From the NCBI GenBank assembly GCA_020975725.1, contig QXJR01000022.1:434001-498000 (forward strand): DNA of 64,000 nt, written 5' to 3'. Positions 8,459-19,400 of this stretch are shown here, piece after piece. The stretch's first letter is position 1. Every line of letters begins with the position of its first letter. A model generated the notes under the pieces. It did not search any database. It had not been told where the DNA came from and saw only the letters and a program-made list of their open reading frames with translations. The stretch comes from Picocystis sp. L7. Lineage: Eukaryota > Chlorophyta > Picocystophyceae > Picocystales > Picocystaceae. The position numbers and the translations under genes were made by a program.

Positions 8459-10333
8459 GGTTCGAAGCGGAGAACGAAAGGTTTCCCCTCGTCACGTCCT
8501 AGATCCAGTCGAATGGTGATGGATCCCCCCGTCCCCCCCCCCCAAAAACGATCTTTAACCGTCTCTTGGTTGTATGGAGGGAGCCCCGATGGGGATGAGG
8601 AAGGGCAAACGTAGGGTGGTGGAGGTGGCAGTGGGGCGTTTGGGTGGGCCTCGTGCCCTGGGTCGATTTCCCGCCACCCACGTGGAGGAATGGGTGCCAG
8701 CCATTGTGGGCGAAGACGGCCTGGGACGACGCCGAAGGAGACGGGCGCGTTCGATCGAGCGAGGAAGAGAGGGCTGGGCGTTCGTAGGATCGAATCCGGG
8801 ATCGACGACGCAAACGACCAGCCGAACGGTGCACACGAACGGGTTGGACGAAGCAGAGCGCGCCCGTGCCGCGACGGCGTGGACGAGATCCGGGCGGCGG
8901 ATCCGATGGAAGTGGGATCCGCCTCGTCGAAGGACGAAAAGATCGCCCAGGTGCAGTCTGTCCTCACCCGCTCGACCAGGATTGGTTGGTGCAGAGCCGC
9001 CGTCGCGTTCGGTATTATCCGAGGGCAGATGCGAACGTTCGTGTCGACACGTCGCCCACCACCCTCGGTCCTCGTGTCGCCCACGAGGATCGAGACGCCC
9101 TGGACGCCGCACGATGTGTGTCGAAGCTTCGCTTCCGATCGGATCGACCCCCCATCCGGCGTCGAGGGAAACGACACGTGTCCGGATGCGAACGGATTCC
9201 CACCGTAGAAACCTTGCCTTTCGAACCTTTGAACGGTCGGTCGGGGGGGACGGGCGTATGGGCGTCGGTTTCGAATGCCCCCCTTTTCCTCGTACAAACG
9301 CCCCGGTTCGAGGGAAACCCAGGTCCTCTGCGAGCCCTGAACCGTGCGATCGACGATCGACGATGGAAACGGCGTCCGCCGGCGATGGCGCTTCCTCGCC
9401 TGGAGTCTGGGCGGAAAAGGCTGGAGATGGACGGTGGAAAGACCGATCGCGAAGCATAGAAAGAACAGGGTCAGGAACGAGATGGACACGTGCTTCAGGA
9501 AGAGGAGTTGGAACAGGGGCGAAAGCTGCAGATCCCAGAAGCGGAAGAAAAGGTGGGAAGACGAAACACAACCTGGGAACGAAGCCAACCACGATGCAAA
9601 TGCGACGTCGACGTGGATGGACGAAAACAGAAGCGTCTAGGAGAAGCCCTTCGTCGAACGCCCGCTCCTCGCGACGAACACGAGGATCGGGTAAGAGACG
9701 TGTTGGCGCCGTCCCCGCACGTCCCTCGCACCACAGGAAGAGTCGAGCCACTTTTTGGGCGATCTGATCCGGCCGATCCCTCGGAAAAAAGGTGGACGAT
9801 CCCCTCGCTCGTAACGGACGAGAACGATGCCGTGCGAATGAAAAGGGCACCTTCCATGCGTTGGTACAGGGGGCACGCCACGGCGAAGTCCACCCTACTC
9901 GGATGTAGCCAAAGAAAGCTTGAAGGAAAGGTCCAGCGAAGAGGTGTGTAGGCGTGCCCGGATGATTCGGACGAGCGATATTGAGGGTTGCCACATCCTT
10001 CCCCTTTGTTCGGGGGACAGGACTGGCTTCCCCGGCCCTGAAAGCTCCCTTCCATCCAGCATCGAAGACGGCCGAGCTGCAGCTTGAAAAAACATCCAAA
10101 AGGACCATTGAAGGCAAGAGGCACGATTTATGCATCTTTTGCAGCGAACGTGAACGATGATCCAAGACGACGGCCAGCCAATGATGCTACAGCAAAGGGC
10201 AAAAGAATCGTGTATTGCAAAGACGACGATGGTCAAAAATTTATTATTACTTGATGGAAGCATCATAGGGACGTTGAAGCTGCCACTCCAGCATCTGCAG
10301 CACCAGCACGGCCGCATGAATGCTTGTTCTGCT
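8459..10333. other. 1.9-kb region with many overlapping frames but no recognised gene
   Basis: Long frames run on both strands at once (the longest about 400-540 codons), yet all are Arg/Pro/Ser-rich and lack any family resemblance, as expected for shadow frames in GC-rich, CG-dinucleotide-rich DNA. A short C tract lies at about 8522-8541. It contains the 5' side of the UBC/2OG-oxygenase gene on the right-hand side of that gene. The final 200 bases (from about 10130) are more AT-rich and look like the 3' UTR of the bestrophin-like gene. Confidence 0.35.
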
Positions 10334-11677
10334 TTAGAGGTCTTCCAACGAGGGCACCAGATGCTGGTACTCCTCAGAAACATTGCGTGAAGCAACCTTC
10401 ACCAAGTCTTCTCGAATGCCACGCGAAAGGTTGAACAGTTTAATGTCCACCGGATCAAGCCCAAAGGGATCCTCCAACTCGCTTGCGACTCTCTCTATGC
10501 CAAGCATAGTGAAGGCGATCACAAACTGGCATGGCAACAGCATGGCCGGTCCAACTTCTCCCAGTAGCACGAAAGGAAGGGTGCACAGATAGAGCATCAG
10601 GGATGTGCGCACATGCACCACAGCAGGTCCTGGAGTTCTTGTCAAGTGGATTTTTCCACAGGTGCCCACGTGTCCTGAAAGCATGTGGCAAGTGTATGTC
10701 AACAGTGCTGCCATGTCACTGGGGATGGCACCCTTCTCCTTGAGCCTGTGAACGTTCAAATAAATTCTTTCCATGATATAATACGGCACAATGTCCGCTG
10801 ACAGCATGCCCTCCTTGATCTCATCGCTGAGCCTCAGTGCCCTACAAACCAGATCGATGTCCATCTCCGTTTTCCTCAAAAAGTGTGCAGTTGCTTCCGG
10901 TAACAGTTGAAGCAGCTTGAGTACTTCAAGGGAGGTTTCTGGTTCCTGCTTCCCAGCCAAGACCATGATGCTCTGTGCCATCCTCCTGCTTTTTCCTACG
11001 ATGCAACCAAACTCTTCTCTCCCATCCCACCACCTGCTGTATGCGTTGTTGAAATGGAAGACCAGCAGGAAGCCCATCGGTGTTGCTACGATCGCATGCA
11101 CGGACGGCGGCAGTGCCAATGGCTGCACCACCCCCAACACGGAGGAGACCAGGACGGTGAATGCTCCAGAGAGCATGGCGGCTACAATGGGCACGGCCGG
11201 GAACGACCTCGTTCCCGTGACTCCTCTGGCTCCATGGAACCATTCCTTGTCTTCTGCATCGCTGGTGTCGTGGGATCCGGTGAATGGTTCCAAGCTCATG
11301 GCCAACAGCACGGCTCCTGAGACCACGAGGATGACGAGCGTTTTGCCGAGTCCATCCACGATTCCATCGCATCTCTGCAGCCCCGTCCTGAGTCCTCTCC
11401 TGACGCTGAGCAGCACGGGCCACGCGTTTTTCGCCAGGGAGAACTTCCCACCCCCTCCACCACCGCCGCTTCCTTTTCCATCGCCACGTCCATCGTCGCC
11501 ACCACGTCCATCCCCACCGCCACGGCCGTCCCCTCCTCCCTCTCCTCCCCCTCCCGCAGGCGCCGTTCGCGTCTCGTCCCTCGAGGACGCCCTCGTGCGC
11601 CTCGAGAGGCGCGATCGGACGCACGGCCGCGCGGCAAAGCACGGCCGAGTGCGCGCTTTCGCCATCGCCATCGCCAT
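10334..11677 (-). CDS. Bestrophin-like (UPF0187) anion channel, probably plastid
   Basis: A 447-residue bestrophin/UPF0187 protein. The plant members (VCCN1) are thylakoid voltage-dependent chloride channels that tune the proton motive force. Diagnostic blocks: LPPSVHAIVATPMGFLLVFH then NNAYSRWWDGREEFG, MLSGHVGTCGKI, and the C-terminal GIERVASELEDPFGLDP with LFNLSRGIREDL. Four hydrophobic segments can be placed around TLVILVVSGAVLLAMSL, IVAAMLSGAFTVLVSSVL, LMLYLCTLPFVLLGEV and MLLPCQFVIAFTMLGI. The chosen ATG opens MAMAMAKARTRPC and an Arg/Ser-rich leader typical of plastid import, followed by a Gly-rich spacer of about 40 residues encoded by a degenerate purine/pyrimidine-biased repeat (11450-11560). 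Divergent from GPC1. Confidence 0.85.
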   Translation of the reverse strand: MAMAMAKARTRPCFAARPCVRSRLSRRTRASSRDETRTAPAGGGGEGGGDGRGGGDGRGGDDGRGDGKGSGGGGGGGKFSLAKNAWPVLLSVRRGLRTGLQRCDGIVDGLGKTLVILVVSGAVLLAMSLEPFTGSHDTSDAEDKEWFHGARGVTGTRSFPAVPIVAAMLSGAFTVLVSSVLGVVQPLALPPSVHAIVATPMGFLLVFHFNNAYSRWWDGREEFGCIVGKSRRMAQSIMVLAGKQEPETSLEVLKLLQLLPEATAHFLRKTEMDIDLVCRALRLSDEIKEGMLSADIVPYYIMERIYLNVHRLKEKGAIPSDMAALLTYTCHMLSGHVGTCGKIHLTRTPGPAVVHVRTSLMLYLCTLPFVLLGEVGPAMLLPCQFVIAFTMLGIERVASELEDPFGLDPVDIKLFNLSRGIREDLVKVASRNVSEEYQHLVPSLEDL

Positions 11678-12529
11678 CTCGGCGCGTTTGAAACCAAGGC
11701 AGGACAAGGGGGACCCAATCTACCGCCCCTGGAGCAGGGGAGGTGGGGGGACACCCCCTCCAGGGTCGGTTGGGTTTCAAGGATGGAGGGGAAGGTTGAT
11801 GCACCAAGCAGGCTTGGAAGACCAGGCGAGATGAACCGATGGGTGTCCTGCGACGGGCGAGAGGGGTTGGGAACAAGGCATGGGACGGACGCTCCGCCCT
11901 GGAATCGGGAAGGTGCGGGAAAGGGTGGGCCTTCCATGGTTCCTTACGTACGCCACGGATGGGTCCCGAAGAATGGAAAACCATGCGTCCTGTGGCGCAG
12001 ATTCGCAACTTGGCCCGATCCGTGCGTATCCCGAAGGCAGGCCAGGGTCCGCACCTGTTTCGAGTGGGGACGCGCATCAGGGCGGTCCTTGGCAAGCATG
12101 CACGTGCCCACCAGCGTGTGAAAAGACACCACCGTATCTGATTGGTTCCTCTTCGTGGTTCCCCAGGTCGGAACCCGGACCCCGAAGGGCATCCCCACAT
12201 CGATATCTTCGTCCAAAGATCTCGATATCTTTACCGCAGAATCTCGATGCGGACCGGGGAATCCCGTTCGGTGGATTCGGACGGTCGAAAGTACCGTAAG
12301 TCAGCCTGCAAAGGAATCCCGACACGTGGGTCGAGGCGCAACCTCGTCCATCGCGCCATTTCGCGCACTTCGCGACGCTCTCGACGACGCCTGCGCTTCC
12401 TTTCTGCTTCGAACGGGACGAGAAAGGGTCGCTGGGATACCAGGAAACTACCAAAGGACGAAAGCGGCGGACGAGGCGCGAACTGGGGCCCGAGCGACGC
12501 GCCGTTCGGGCTTCGACACGCACCAAACG
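11678..12529. promoter_or_regulatory. Divergent promoter region between bestrophin-like gene and GPC1
   Basis: 852 bp with no recognised gene. It holds a cluster of GATATC-type elements listed separately at 12199-12249. The rest is GC-rich with spurious open frames, one of which extends the GPC1 frame upstream to 12155. Confidence 0.45.
12199..12249. promoter_or_regulatory. Three GATATC/ATCTCGATG-type promoter elements
   Basis: ATCGATATC at 12199-12207, AGATCTCGATATC at 12217-12229 and ATCTCGATG at 12241-12249, about 280-330 bp upstream of the GPC1 ATG. Related elements lie upstream of seven other genes in the window. Confidence 0.5.
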
Positions 12530-13684
12530 ATGGTGTCGGAGAGCTTGGCCGTGCGACGTGCGCATGCAGCCGCGGCTCTGGCGCACGTGCGTGCTCAGCT
12601 GAAGCACCTGAGGAATGAAGTGAAGCGCCAGAAGGCCAAGCGAGAAGACAGGGTGCTTTACTTCTTGGGATCCGTGGTCTTCGCCCTCGGGATGTTCATC
12701 GTCGGTGCCGCACCGTGGGCAGTGGAGTACTTCTTCTTGGCCTTTGTTGCCACAGGACTGCCGTTTCGAGCGTTGTACTATCTCAAGAGGAAGTGGCAGT
12801 ACTTCCTCCTGGACTTCTGCTACTTCGTGAATTTGCTGGTGGCGACCTTCCTGGTTTTCTTTCCCACCGACCGGAGACTCGAAGCCGTGGCGTTCGTCCT
12901 GGCCGAAGGTCCGGTGGGTGGAGCCATCATGGCCTGGAGGTGCCAATGGGTGTTCGGATCCATCGACCATCAAATCAGCTTCTTGTTGCACTTCCTGCCG
13001 GGAATGGCCTTGTTCACACACAGGTACTATGGGGACTACGGACTCGCAGAAGGGGGATGCATGCATGCGCTGTACCCACACGGCCCATGCAAACCTGCTG
13101 TTCCCAAGACTCCAAGGCACGCGGATCCCAATTCGCAGTGGTCACCCACCCTCTGGCTCTTCTTTGCCCCGCTGCTGTTCTACTGCGTGTGGCAGCTCCT
13201 CTACTTCCTGGTGGTGCAGGTGCTCCTGCGAGACACCATCAAAAAGGACAAGGAACTGGACACTTCCTACAGGCATTTGTCCAAAAGAGCGAAAAAGGCA
13301 AACAACTTCTTGCACAGGCTCGTCAATCGTGGGAGCACTCGCCGCAGGCTCTTTCTTTATGGGATGATTCAACTAGCCTACACCGTCCTGACCATGGGTC
13401 TAGCCACGCTCGTGTTCGGCTCCTACCATGCCACAGCAGCCTGGCAGATCATCAAGCTGACTTGGGGCATGTGGCAAGGAAGCAAGTATCAAGTAGATGT
13501 CCTGCCGAAGAAGATGCTCAGAGATGTGGCAGAATTTGAGCTCCTGAAGAAAGACGGGGGAGATACCTATGGGAAGAGGGAACTAGATCAAGGGAAAGAA
13601 GGGGTACCCACCTCTGCCTCCAGTTTTGAGCCTGCGAACAATCTGACCCACAGGATAGGAAGAGCCCAGGTGGCAGCGTACTGA
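12530..13684 (+). CDS. GPC1: Glycerophosphocholine acyltransferase, GPC1 family (DUF2838)
   Basis: A 384-residue multi-pass membrane protein. GPC1 enzymes acylate glycerophosphocholine with acyl-CoA to lysophosphatidylcholine at the ER and so recycle PC head groups. The DUF2838 region is clear: EDRVLYFLGSVVFALGMFIVG, the aromatic KRKWQYFLLDFCYFVNLL segment, GPVGGAIMAWRCQWVFGS, SIDHQISFLLHFLPGMALF and HRYYGDYG, then WLFFAPLLFYCVWQLLYFL with the following VQVLLRDTIKKDKELDTSYRHL. About eight hydrophobic spans are visible. The start MVSESLAVRR is chosen because similarity begins shortly after; the same frame is open upstream into the promoter elements. The C-terminal 50 residues are polar and variable. 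Converges on SEC63 with 329 bp between stops. Confidence 0.88.
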   Translation: MVSESLAVRRAHAAAALAHVRAQLKHLRNEVKRQKAKREDRVLYFLGSVVFALGMFIVGAAPWAVEYFFLAFVATGLPFRALYYLKRKWQYFLLDFCYFVNLLVATFLVFFPTDRRLEAVAFVLAEGPVGGAIMAWRCQWVFGSIDHQISFLLHFLPGMALFTHRYYGDYGLAEGGCMHALYPHGPCKPAVPKTPRHADPNSQWSPTLWLFFAPLLFYCVWQLLYFLVVQVLLRDTIKKDKELDTSYRHLSKRAKKANNFLHRLVNRGSTRRRLFLYGMIQLAYTVLTMGLATLVFGSYHATAAWQIIKLTWGMWQGSKYQVDVLPKKMLRDVAEFELLKKDGGDTYGKRELDQGKEGVPTSASSFEPANNLTHRIGRAQVAAY

Positions 13685-14013
13685 CACGGGGAAGTCTGGG
13701 GAAATGATCCTTCCTGCAGGCATGCTCTCCTTCCACTGTATATAACAAGTAATCAATTTTTTGCGCTTTTGACACCCCATCACATTTTTAATGGCCTATC
13801 TCGAAACACGGCCTGCCAACTTCGTATCGTGTAGGGGCCTACCCTTATCAGCAATCAGATGGGTGCATCCAAATCGAATCATGATTTACAGTGGTTTTCA
13901 GAAGGAGCCACATTGGCTTGAAGCAAAGAAACGCGATGGGGCGATTAGTGCAGCTGGCACTCATATGCTTCCTTGACCGCGTCTACGGGAAGCTGGTCCC
14001 GACAATGCAAAAT
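13685..14013. other. 3' intergenic region between GPC1 and SEC63
   Basis: Two convergent genes end here. The sequence is AT-richer and has no open frame of note; nothing else was seen. Confidence 0.4.
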
Positions 14014-16118
14014 TCATGCTTTGTTGCCATCCTTGTTTTCCTTTTCGTCCTCTGAGTCAGAAACTTCGGTGCCATAATCCTCCGTATCATAGTCAGTGGC
14101 ATCTTCTTCTTCTTCTTCTACGGGCTGTGCCTCTTCCACCACAGTAGCTTGCGACTTTTTGGTGACATTAAGAGTGACTGGCACAATAAGGTCTCGTCCT
14201 ACGTAAACTTCTGACAGGATATACACCTGCAGCTCGTGCTTGCCCGGCTTAGGGGCTGGAAAAGTAAACGACACCCTTGCATCACCGTGATCCAACTTGT
14301 CTTCTACAATGGCTTCAATCTCGTTCGAACTGGGGGATCTGTGAGCTGTAAACACTGACTCCCAATTGCCCTCTTTCCGTAGCTCGTCTCTCCACTCCTC
14401 CCCCTCTATTTCTGCCTTGATCAGCTTAGCCTTTGAGGAAGCAATCACTGCATTGGATTTGGCGTCCCCGTACAAAAACCACCACCTTTCCACTCTTGAG
14501 CAAGGGCAGCGCGGTGCAAAAGCCTGCACACCCTTGCCCAGAGTTGAGGCCTTCGTGCCATCAATAGCACCGCGAATGAGCTTGATGGAAAGCTTCAAAG
14601 TCACCACGTCCCCCTCTGTCACGGGGCCTTCTTCTCCCTCAACTCCTACTTTGCTGTCAACAAAAATCGTGGGCATAATCCCCACCATCTCCTCCACGTC
14701 CTCTATGGCCTCCGCATCGAGGCCAACCTCCTTGTAAAGATCCAGGCGTGCATCCCGGGGCAAGACCAGAAGATCGTCAATGGTTTTCACCCGTTTCTTC
14801 TGCAACTTTTTGGCAATGTCCACGGTCACATGAGGTAGCTGTCGCAATGCCCCTACGGCATCTCCTTTGCTGTTGACGGGTTGGAACTGCTGGAGAGGAA
14901 TGGCTTGGGTCACACACTGAGAGAAATGCAGGATGGACAGAGAGGCTTGCAGCCAGCCCAGTGCGCCGGGTCTCGCATGCAGGGCAACATTCATCATCTC
15001 ATCCAACAGTTTGGGTAGGAGTGCAAAGATTTGAACATACTGGTCCTGCATCCCTGCATCGATGTCATACCTTTCCAGGTGAGCCAGAAGGAGCATGTGA
15101 GCTTTGACAAGCGGGAGCTTCCTTTTGAAAAACTTGGCTTGTGCATCCTTTTCCTTGATGACCAGCCTGGTCAACTTCTCCAGTTCCTCGAGTCCTTTCT
15201 TGTCCTTCGCCCGGACGGGCATCTCAATGATTTCTGCGGCCACCACCACCGTCTCGGGGATGCGGGCAAGAGCATGTGACTCTTTCACCCTGTACTGGCT
15301 GCTGAAATAGTTGAACAACGTTTCTTGCAGGATGCCCGAGGAGTTGAACTTCCTGCTTTTGACCAGGTACGCGACTGCCGCGAGCAAGGGCACCATGACC
15401 CCAAACGCCACAAGCCCACCGACCACCAGCGCCGACATGTTTCCTTCTTTGGTGAAAAGGAACTTGGGTAGCGCCACCCCGAAGGAGCGCGCGGCCGGTC
15501 CATCCGGGTGTCCATATTTTTCGTAGTTTTCTCGGGCCACGGGATCGGTGAGTGCTTCGTACGCCTTGGATATCTTGGTGGCGAAGTAATCAGCCGACGA
15601 TGGATCTGGATTTTTGTCCGGATGGTATTTCAGCGACAGTTTTCGATAGGCTTTCTTGATCTCCCGATCGTCGGCCCACATGGGCACACCCAGGATTTCA
15701 AAGGGATCGAAGGTTTGCAGGTCGGTGGCTGCCGATCCTGCGTACCACGCCAGCGCTCCCATGACGCTCCATCCCAGCACGAGGAGGAGATTTTTCCGCG
15801 AAAACGCGCGCCTGGCTTTGTCACTGATGCTCCCTTTTCGGCTCAGCTTCCCTCCCTGTTCGGGACCGTCCGTGCCGCCACGTTCCCGCCGTCGTGCGTT
15901 TTTCCTTCCGTCAGCACCTTCTCGTTCGCGTTGGCATGCGATCCCGCCTTTCAAGTACGTGCACGTACCTTGTCCCAGGGTCGATTCTCGTCTTCTCCAG
16001 AGGCGCAGCACGCGTAGATCGTGGTCGGAAGCAGCACGAGCGTCCCGATGGAGAGGGCGAAGATGGCGAACAGCGCCTCGGCCCCTTCCTCTGGCGCTTC
16101 TGGACCCGCTTCCGGCAT
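14014..16118 (-). CDS. SEC63: SEC63, ER translocon J-domain protein (one intron)
   Basis: SEC63 recruits the Hsp70 BiP to the Sec61 channel for post-translational import into the ER. Exon 1 (16118-15969, 50 codons) starts MPEAGPEAPEEG and carries the first membrane span FAIFALSIGTLVLLPTTIY. The intron is 15856-15968 (113 bp; donor GTACG, acceptor ACAG, phase 0). Exon 2 (15855-14014) has the second span LLLVLGWSVMGALAWYAG, then the luminal J domain with DPFEILGVP, KAYRKLSLKYHPDKNP (HPD intact), a third span ALVVGGLVAFGVMVPLLAAV, the Sec63/Brl fold with the LPHVTVDIAKKL helix-hairpin-helix, and an acidic tail VEEEEEDATDYDTEDYG. Total 663 residues, the usual length. The exon 2 frame is open back into the intron, which can mislead gene callers into a false start at 16011. 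Divergent from the HIR3-like gene. Confidence 0.92.
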
Positions 16119-16461
16119 GTCTTCAGGGGTTCGAGGTCGCGAAGGCACGCCCAACCGAGCCTCCAAGCGCACGTGGAAGCGTCCAAGAAGCGTCCGAAGT
16201 GGACGATCGCGTCGAGGTGCGAATGGACGTTCGCGTCCGCCACCGTCGGTCCCAAGGCCCTTCCTCGACGGCACACGCACGGTTTCCCTTCCATTTCGGC
16301 ACGACGTCCGGTCCGATCCGGAGCGAAGGAGCCCGCATGCGACGAGGCCGCTCGCTTCGAGATCTTTCCCCCGAGATATCGATATGTCAAGAAGATCTCG
16401 ATGGGAGGAAGGAGAGGTTAACTCGGGGGTGAACTTCCAGGCGCAACGATTCCGGAACGAG
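16119..16461. promoter_or_regulatory. Divergent promoter SEC63 / HIR3-like with GATATC elements and GTTAAC box
   Basis: At 16357-16404 there are CGAGATC, CGAGATATCGATATG and AGATCTCGATGG in tandem, 60-105 bp upstream of the HIR3-like ATG. GGTTAACTCGG lies at about 16416-16426. The HIR3 frame is open through this spacer but shows no conservation there. Confidence 0.5.
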
Positions 16462-19400
16462 ATGGCGCGATGTGGGATCGGCGCCATCAACGCCGGTTTT
16501 GGAGGCGATGGCGGGACGCGATCGGGACAGAGAGGGGACCAGGAGGACGTGGAAGAGACCCAAGAGGCGCAGGAGTCGCGACTGAGGCAAAAATACGCGC
16601 ACGTGCTGCGTGCGAGAGCCAAAGGCGAGGTCCAAGAGGCCAAGACGGCCGTGCTCGAGCTGCTCCAAGCGCCGATGCTGGCGCAACCAGGAGATCGAAA
16701 CGCGTGCTTCGGCAACCAAGAGATCCCGGAGGACGTGAAGAGGCAAGAAGAGATCCAATGCTCGCCCGTGGTGCGACAGCTGCGCTTCCTCGTCGCTAAG
16801 CAGGCTGGAGAGCTGCTGGAGTTGGACGGAGTTGCCTCCTGGCAACGCGCCGCCAAGTGCTTCGCGAACGCACTGAGCGTGAACGGGGAAGACGTGGGAC
16901 TATGGAGGAAGCTGGGAAGGATATGCCTGCAACACGGTGCCGTAGCCGCGGCCAGGAACGCGCTCGAAGCTGGACTGGCCTGCCAGCCAGAAAATCCACT
17001 CCTGCTCCAAGCACTGCTCGAAACGCTCGTAGAAGCCAGGGATAGGATCGCTGCGCACAGGGTCGCAAGAAAGCTCCTGGAAATCGACCCAGGTAATCCA
17101 AAGGCGAGAGAAGCGGCCGAGGCACCGGTAGCAGGAAACTTCGATGGAAATCACTGGGAGGAGATGTACAACCGCTGGCGTGACCTTCGTCAACGGAAGG
17201 ATAAAGGCGACCAAGAAACGAATCAAGGGACAGCAATTGATAAGGGTATGGAACGCAACAACCGTGCTTTGGGCGAAATTCAGGAATCTTCACCCCTGGA
17301 ATCGGAAGGAGACGATCCTTTCGAGCCACGTACCAAATGCATCGACTTGCCTCGTCTTTCGTGGGGTGCACTCGTGACCTCACTGTCCGCACATGTGGAT
17401 GCAGTGGCCATCTATACCGGCCGTGCATCCAAAAGGATTAGAAGGGGAACCATAGGTAGTGAAGAGACTCCTTCCATAGAGACCATGCTTGCAGCCATCC
17501 CTGCACGTGTGTTGTTCAAGGTGACGCTGGAACATGGCGGCGAAGAGAGGCAGAACACCCCTTCCAAAGGGATGCATGACGAAGAGGGCAGGAAGGTAGG
17601 CTTTGAATCAGAGAAGGAAAAATCCAAGGAAATCGGGGCACCTAACTCCGTGGGTCGAACTGCCGTGTCTCATGGAAGTGGTGCGGAAAAGCCACCCCAG
17701 CAAATTACGACCATTCGCGAGGAAGCAAAGGACAAAGAGCACGATCCTGATGAGAGAGACGGATGTAAGAGTAATAGAGGCACTCGCATCTCTGCACGGC
17801 TTGCGCGCCAAGCCCAGGAGGAAACGGATGTTGAGAGATCAACCCAGGTGGAGTTGGAGGACCATCCCAGCCAAATACTCTCTTGTTTCAGCCCTTCCCT
17901 CAAAGAAGACATTTGTAATAGCCCTGCCGATGGCCTGGATGCCAAATTGCCCGATGAAGAGGAAGCAAAGCCTTGTGGAGATTTTGTGCCGAGCGAAGAA
18001 GAAGTTTCATGTGTCCAGCAGTTTCTTCTACAATATGATGCGTTGCATTGTCTACCTGGGCAAGGAATAACTTCTGCGTCTGGATGTAACCCCTTCTGGT
18101 TGATTTCTGGCTTGCTTGAGAAATGTGTGGAAGGCTCAGTTGCCATGAACTACTTGCCTGCAGAATCCTTTCACACCTTGCTCCAGACAGAACATCTATG
18201 CAGGACGGGCGAATCTATCGATCCCATGAGGGAACTTGCGTTTGCTGAAATGCATGCAGATGTAGCACTTGCTAAATTGGGGAAACGTGACAGTAGTATG
18301 CAGATCTTTGAGAGGGTTTATGATGCAGAATACCACTTGGCTGCATTTCAGGCCAGCGAGGCGTCAACGGTTCTCTCTGGAGCATGGGCCTCGTCCCCAA
18401 ACCGGAAGTTGAACAATGCCCCTCACTTGGCAAGATTCTTGTGGACTATGGCATGCGCCGCCGAAGCCAAGAGAGACAGGGCAAAGGCTGCTTCACTGTA
18501 CAGTAAATGTGCCAGAGTCTGTGAAACCTTGGAAGATTCCAGCGCTGCAATGCCTTTCAGTGTCAAACGAAAACATTGTCTGATGAGCCCTACACTGAAT
18601 GCTACGCTTGCCTACTCGAGGGCTAAAGCCCTTGAAATTTTTGCAACGTTGCAGACCGCTCAAGAGAAGGTGCAGACACAATCATTTGATGGCGTTGTAG
18701 AGGACCTTGCGCCTCTCCTTGTGCCTAGATTCGCTCCATGGTTGGTGTGCAGGACGAATGGTCATTCCCCCAAATTGCCAGAAGGTACCCTCACTGCGAA
18801 GGAAAGGTTGGATGGCTTGAAGACATTGCAAGTTGCAGCAGAGCACAACAAAGAGATGAACATTTTGGTTCTTTTTGGCTCCATGCTTGAGCAGTTGTCC
18901 TTATCTTGCTCTCACTTTGTTTCCTCGCTCGGCAGAGGAAAAACTGAAATTTTTCTGAAGCGCAGAAGGAGATTTGCAAATACCGTCCATTCTTTGATCA
19001 GCCATCTTCAACGTCTGTCATTAGGACATCTGAAAGGGATAGAAGTCATTCTTGAAGCAGCAGAAAAAGCTGGATTATCTCACACTCTTGCCCAGGATGT
19101 GCGCAGGGTAGTGCCTGGTCTTGTGGATGCTCTCAAATGGGAAGTAGGAGCAGTGACGAAGCCCGGAGTAAAGGTGACACAGCGACGACGCAAGGTGGAG
19201 ACCACCATGAATCACAGAGGAGTCTCAGTTGACATTTCCTGCCTCCTGTGCACTCTGCACGGATTAGATCTGGAACATACCATTGAGAACCCTGCTGCAT
19301 GTGCACTGTTGGTTGATAGTGTCCATTCAATGCTTGCCGAAAAAGGTATTTGCTGTTGGTCATCAGGTGCAGCTCTTAAGTGTTCCATTATTCAAGCATC

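Noticed and set aside
8555-10165. Open frame of 536 codons on the minus strand and a 397-codon frame on the plus strand
   Set aside because: Arg/Pro/Ser-rich on both strands, no domain pattern, and mutually overlapping.
14014-16011. SEC63 start at 16011 from the uninterrupted frame
   Set aside because: The upstream exon at 16118-15969 supplies the family's first membrane span and joins through a proper GT-AG intron in phase.
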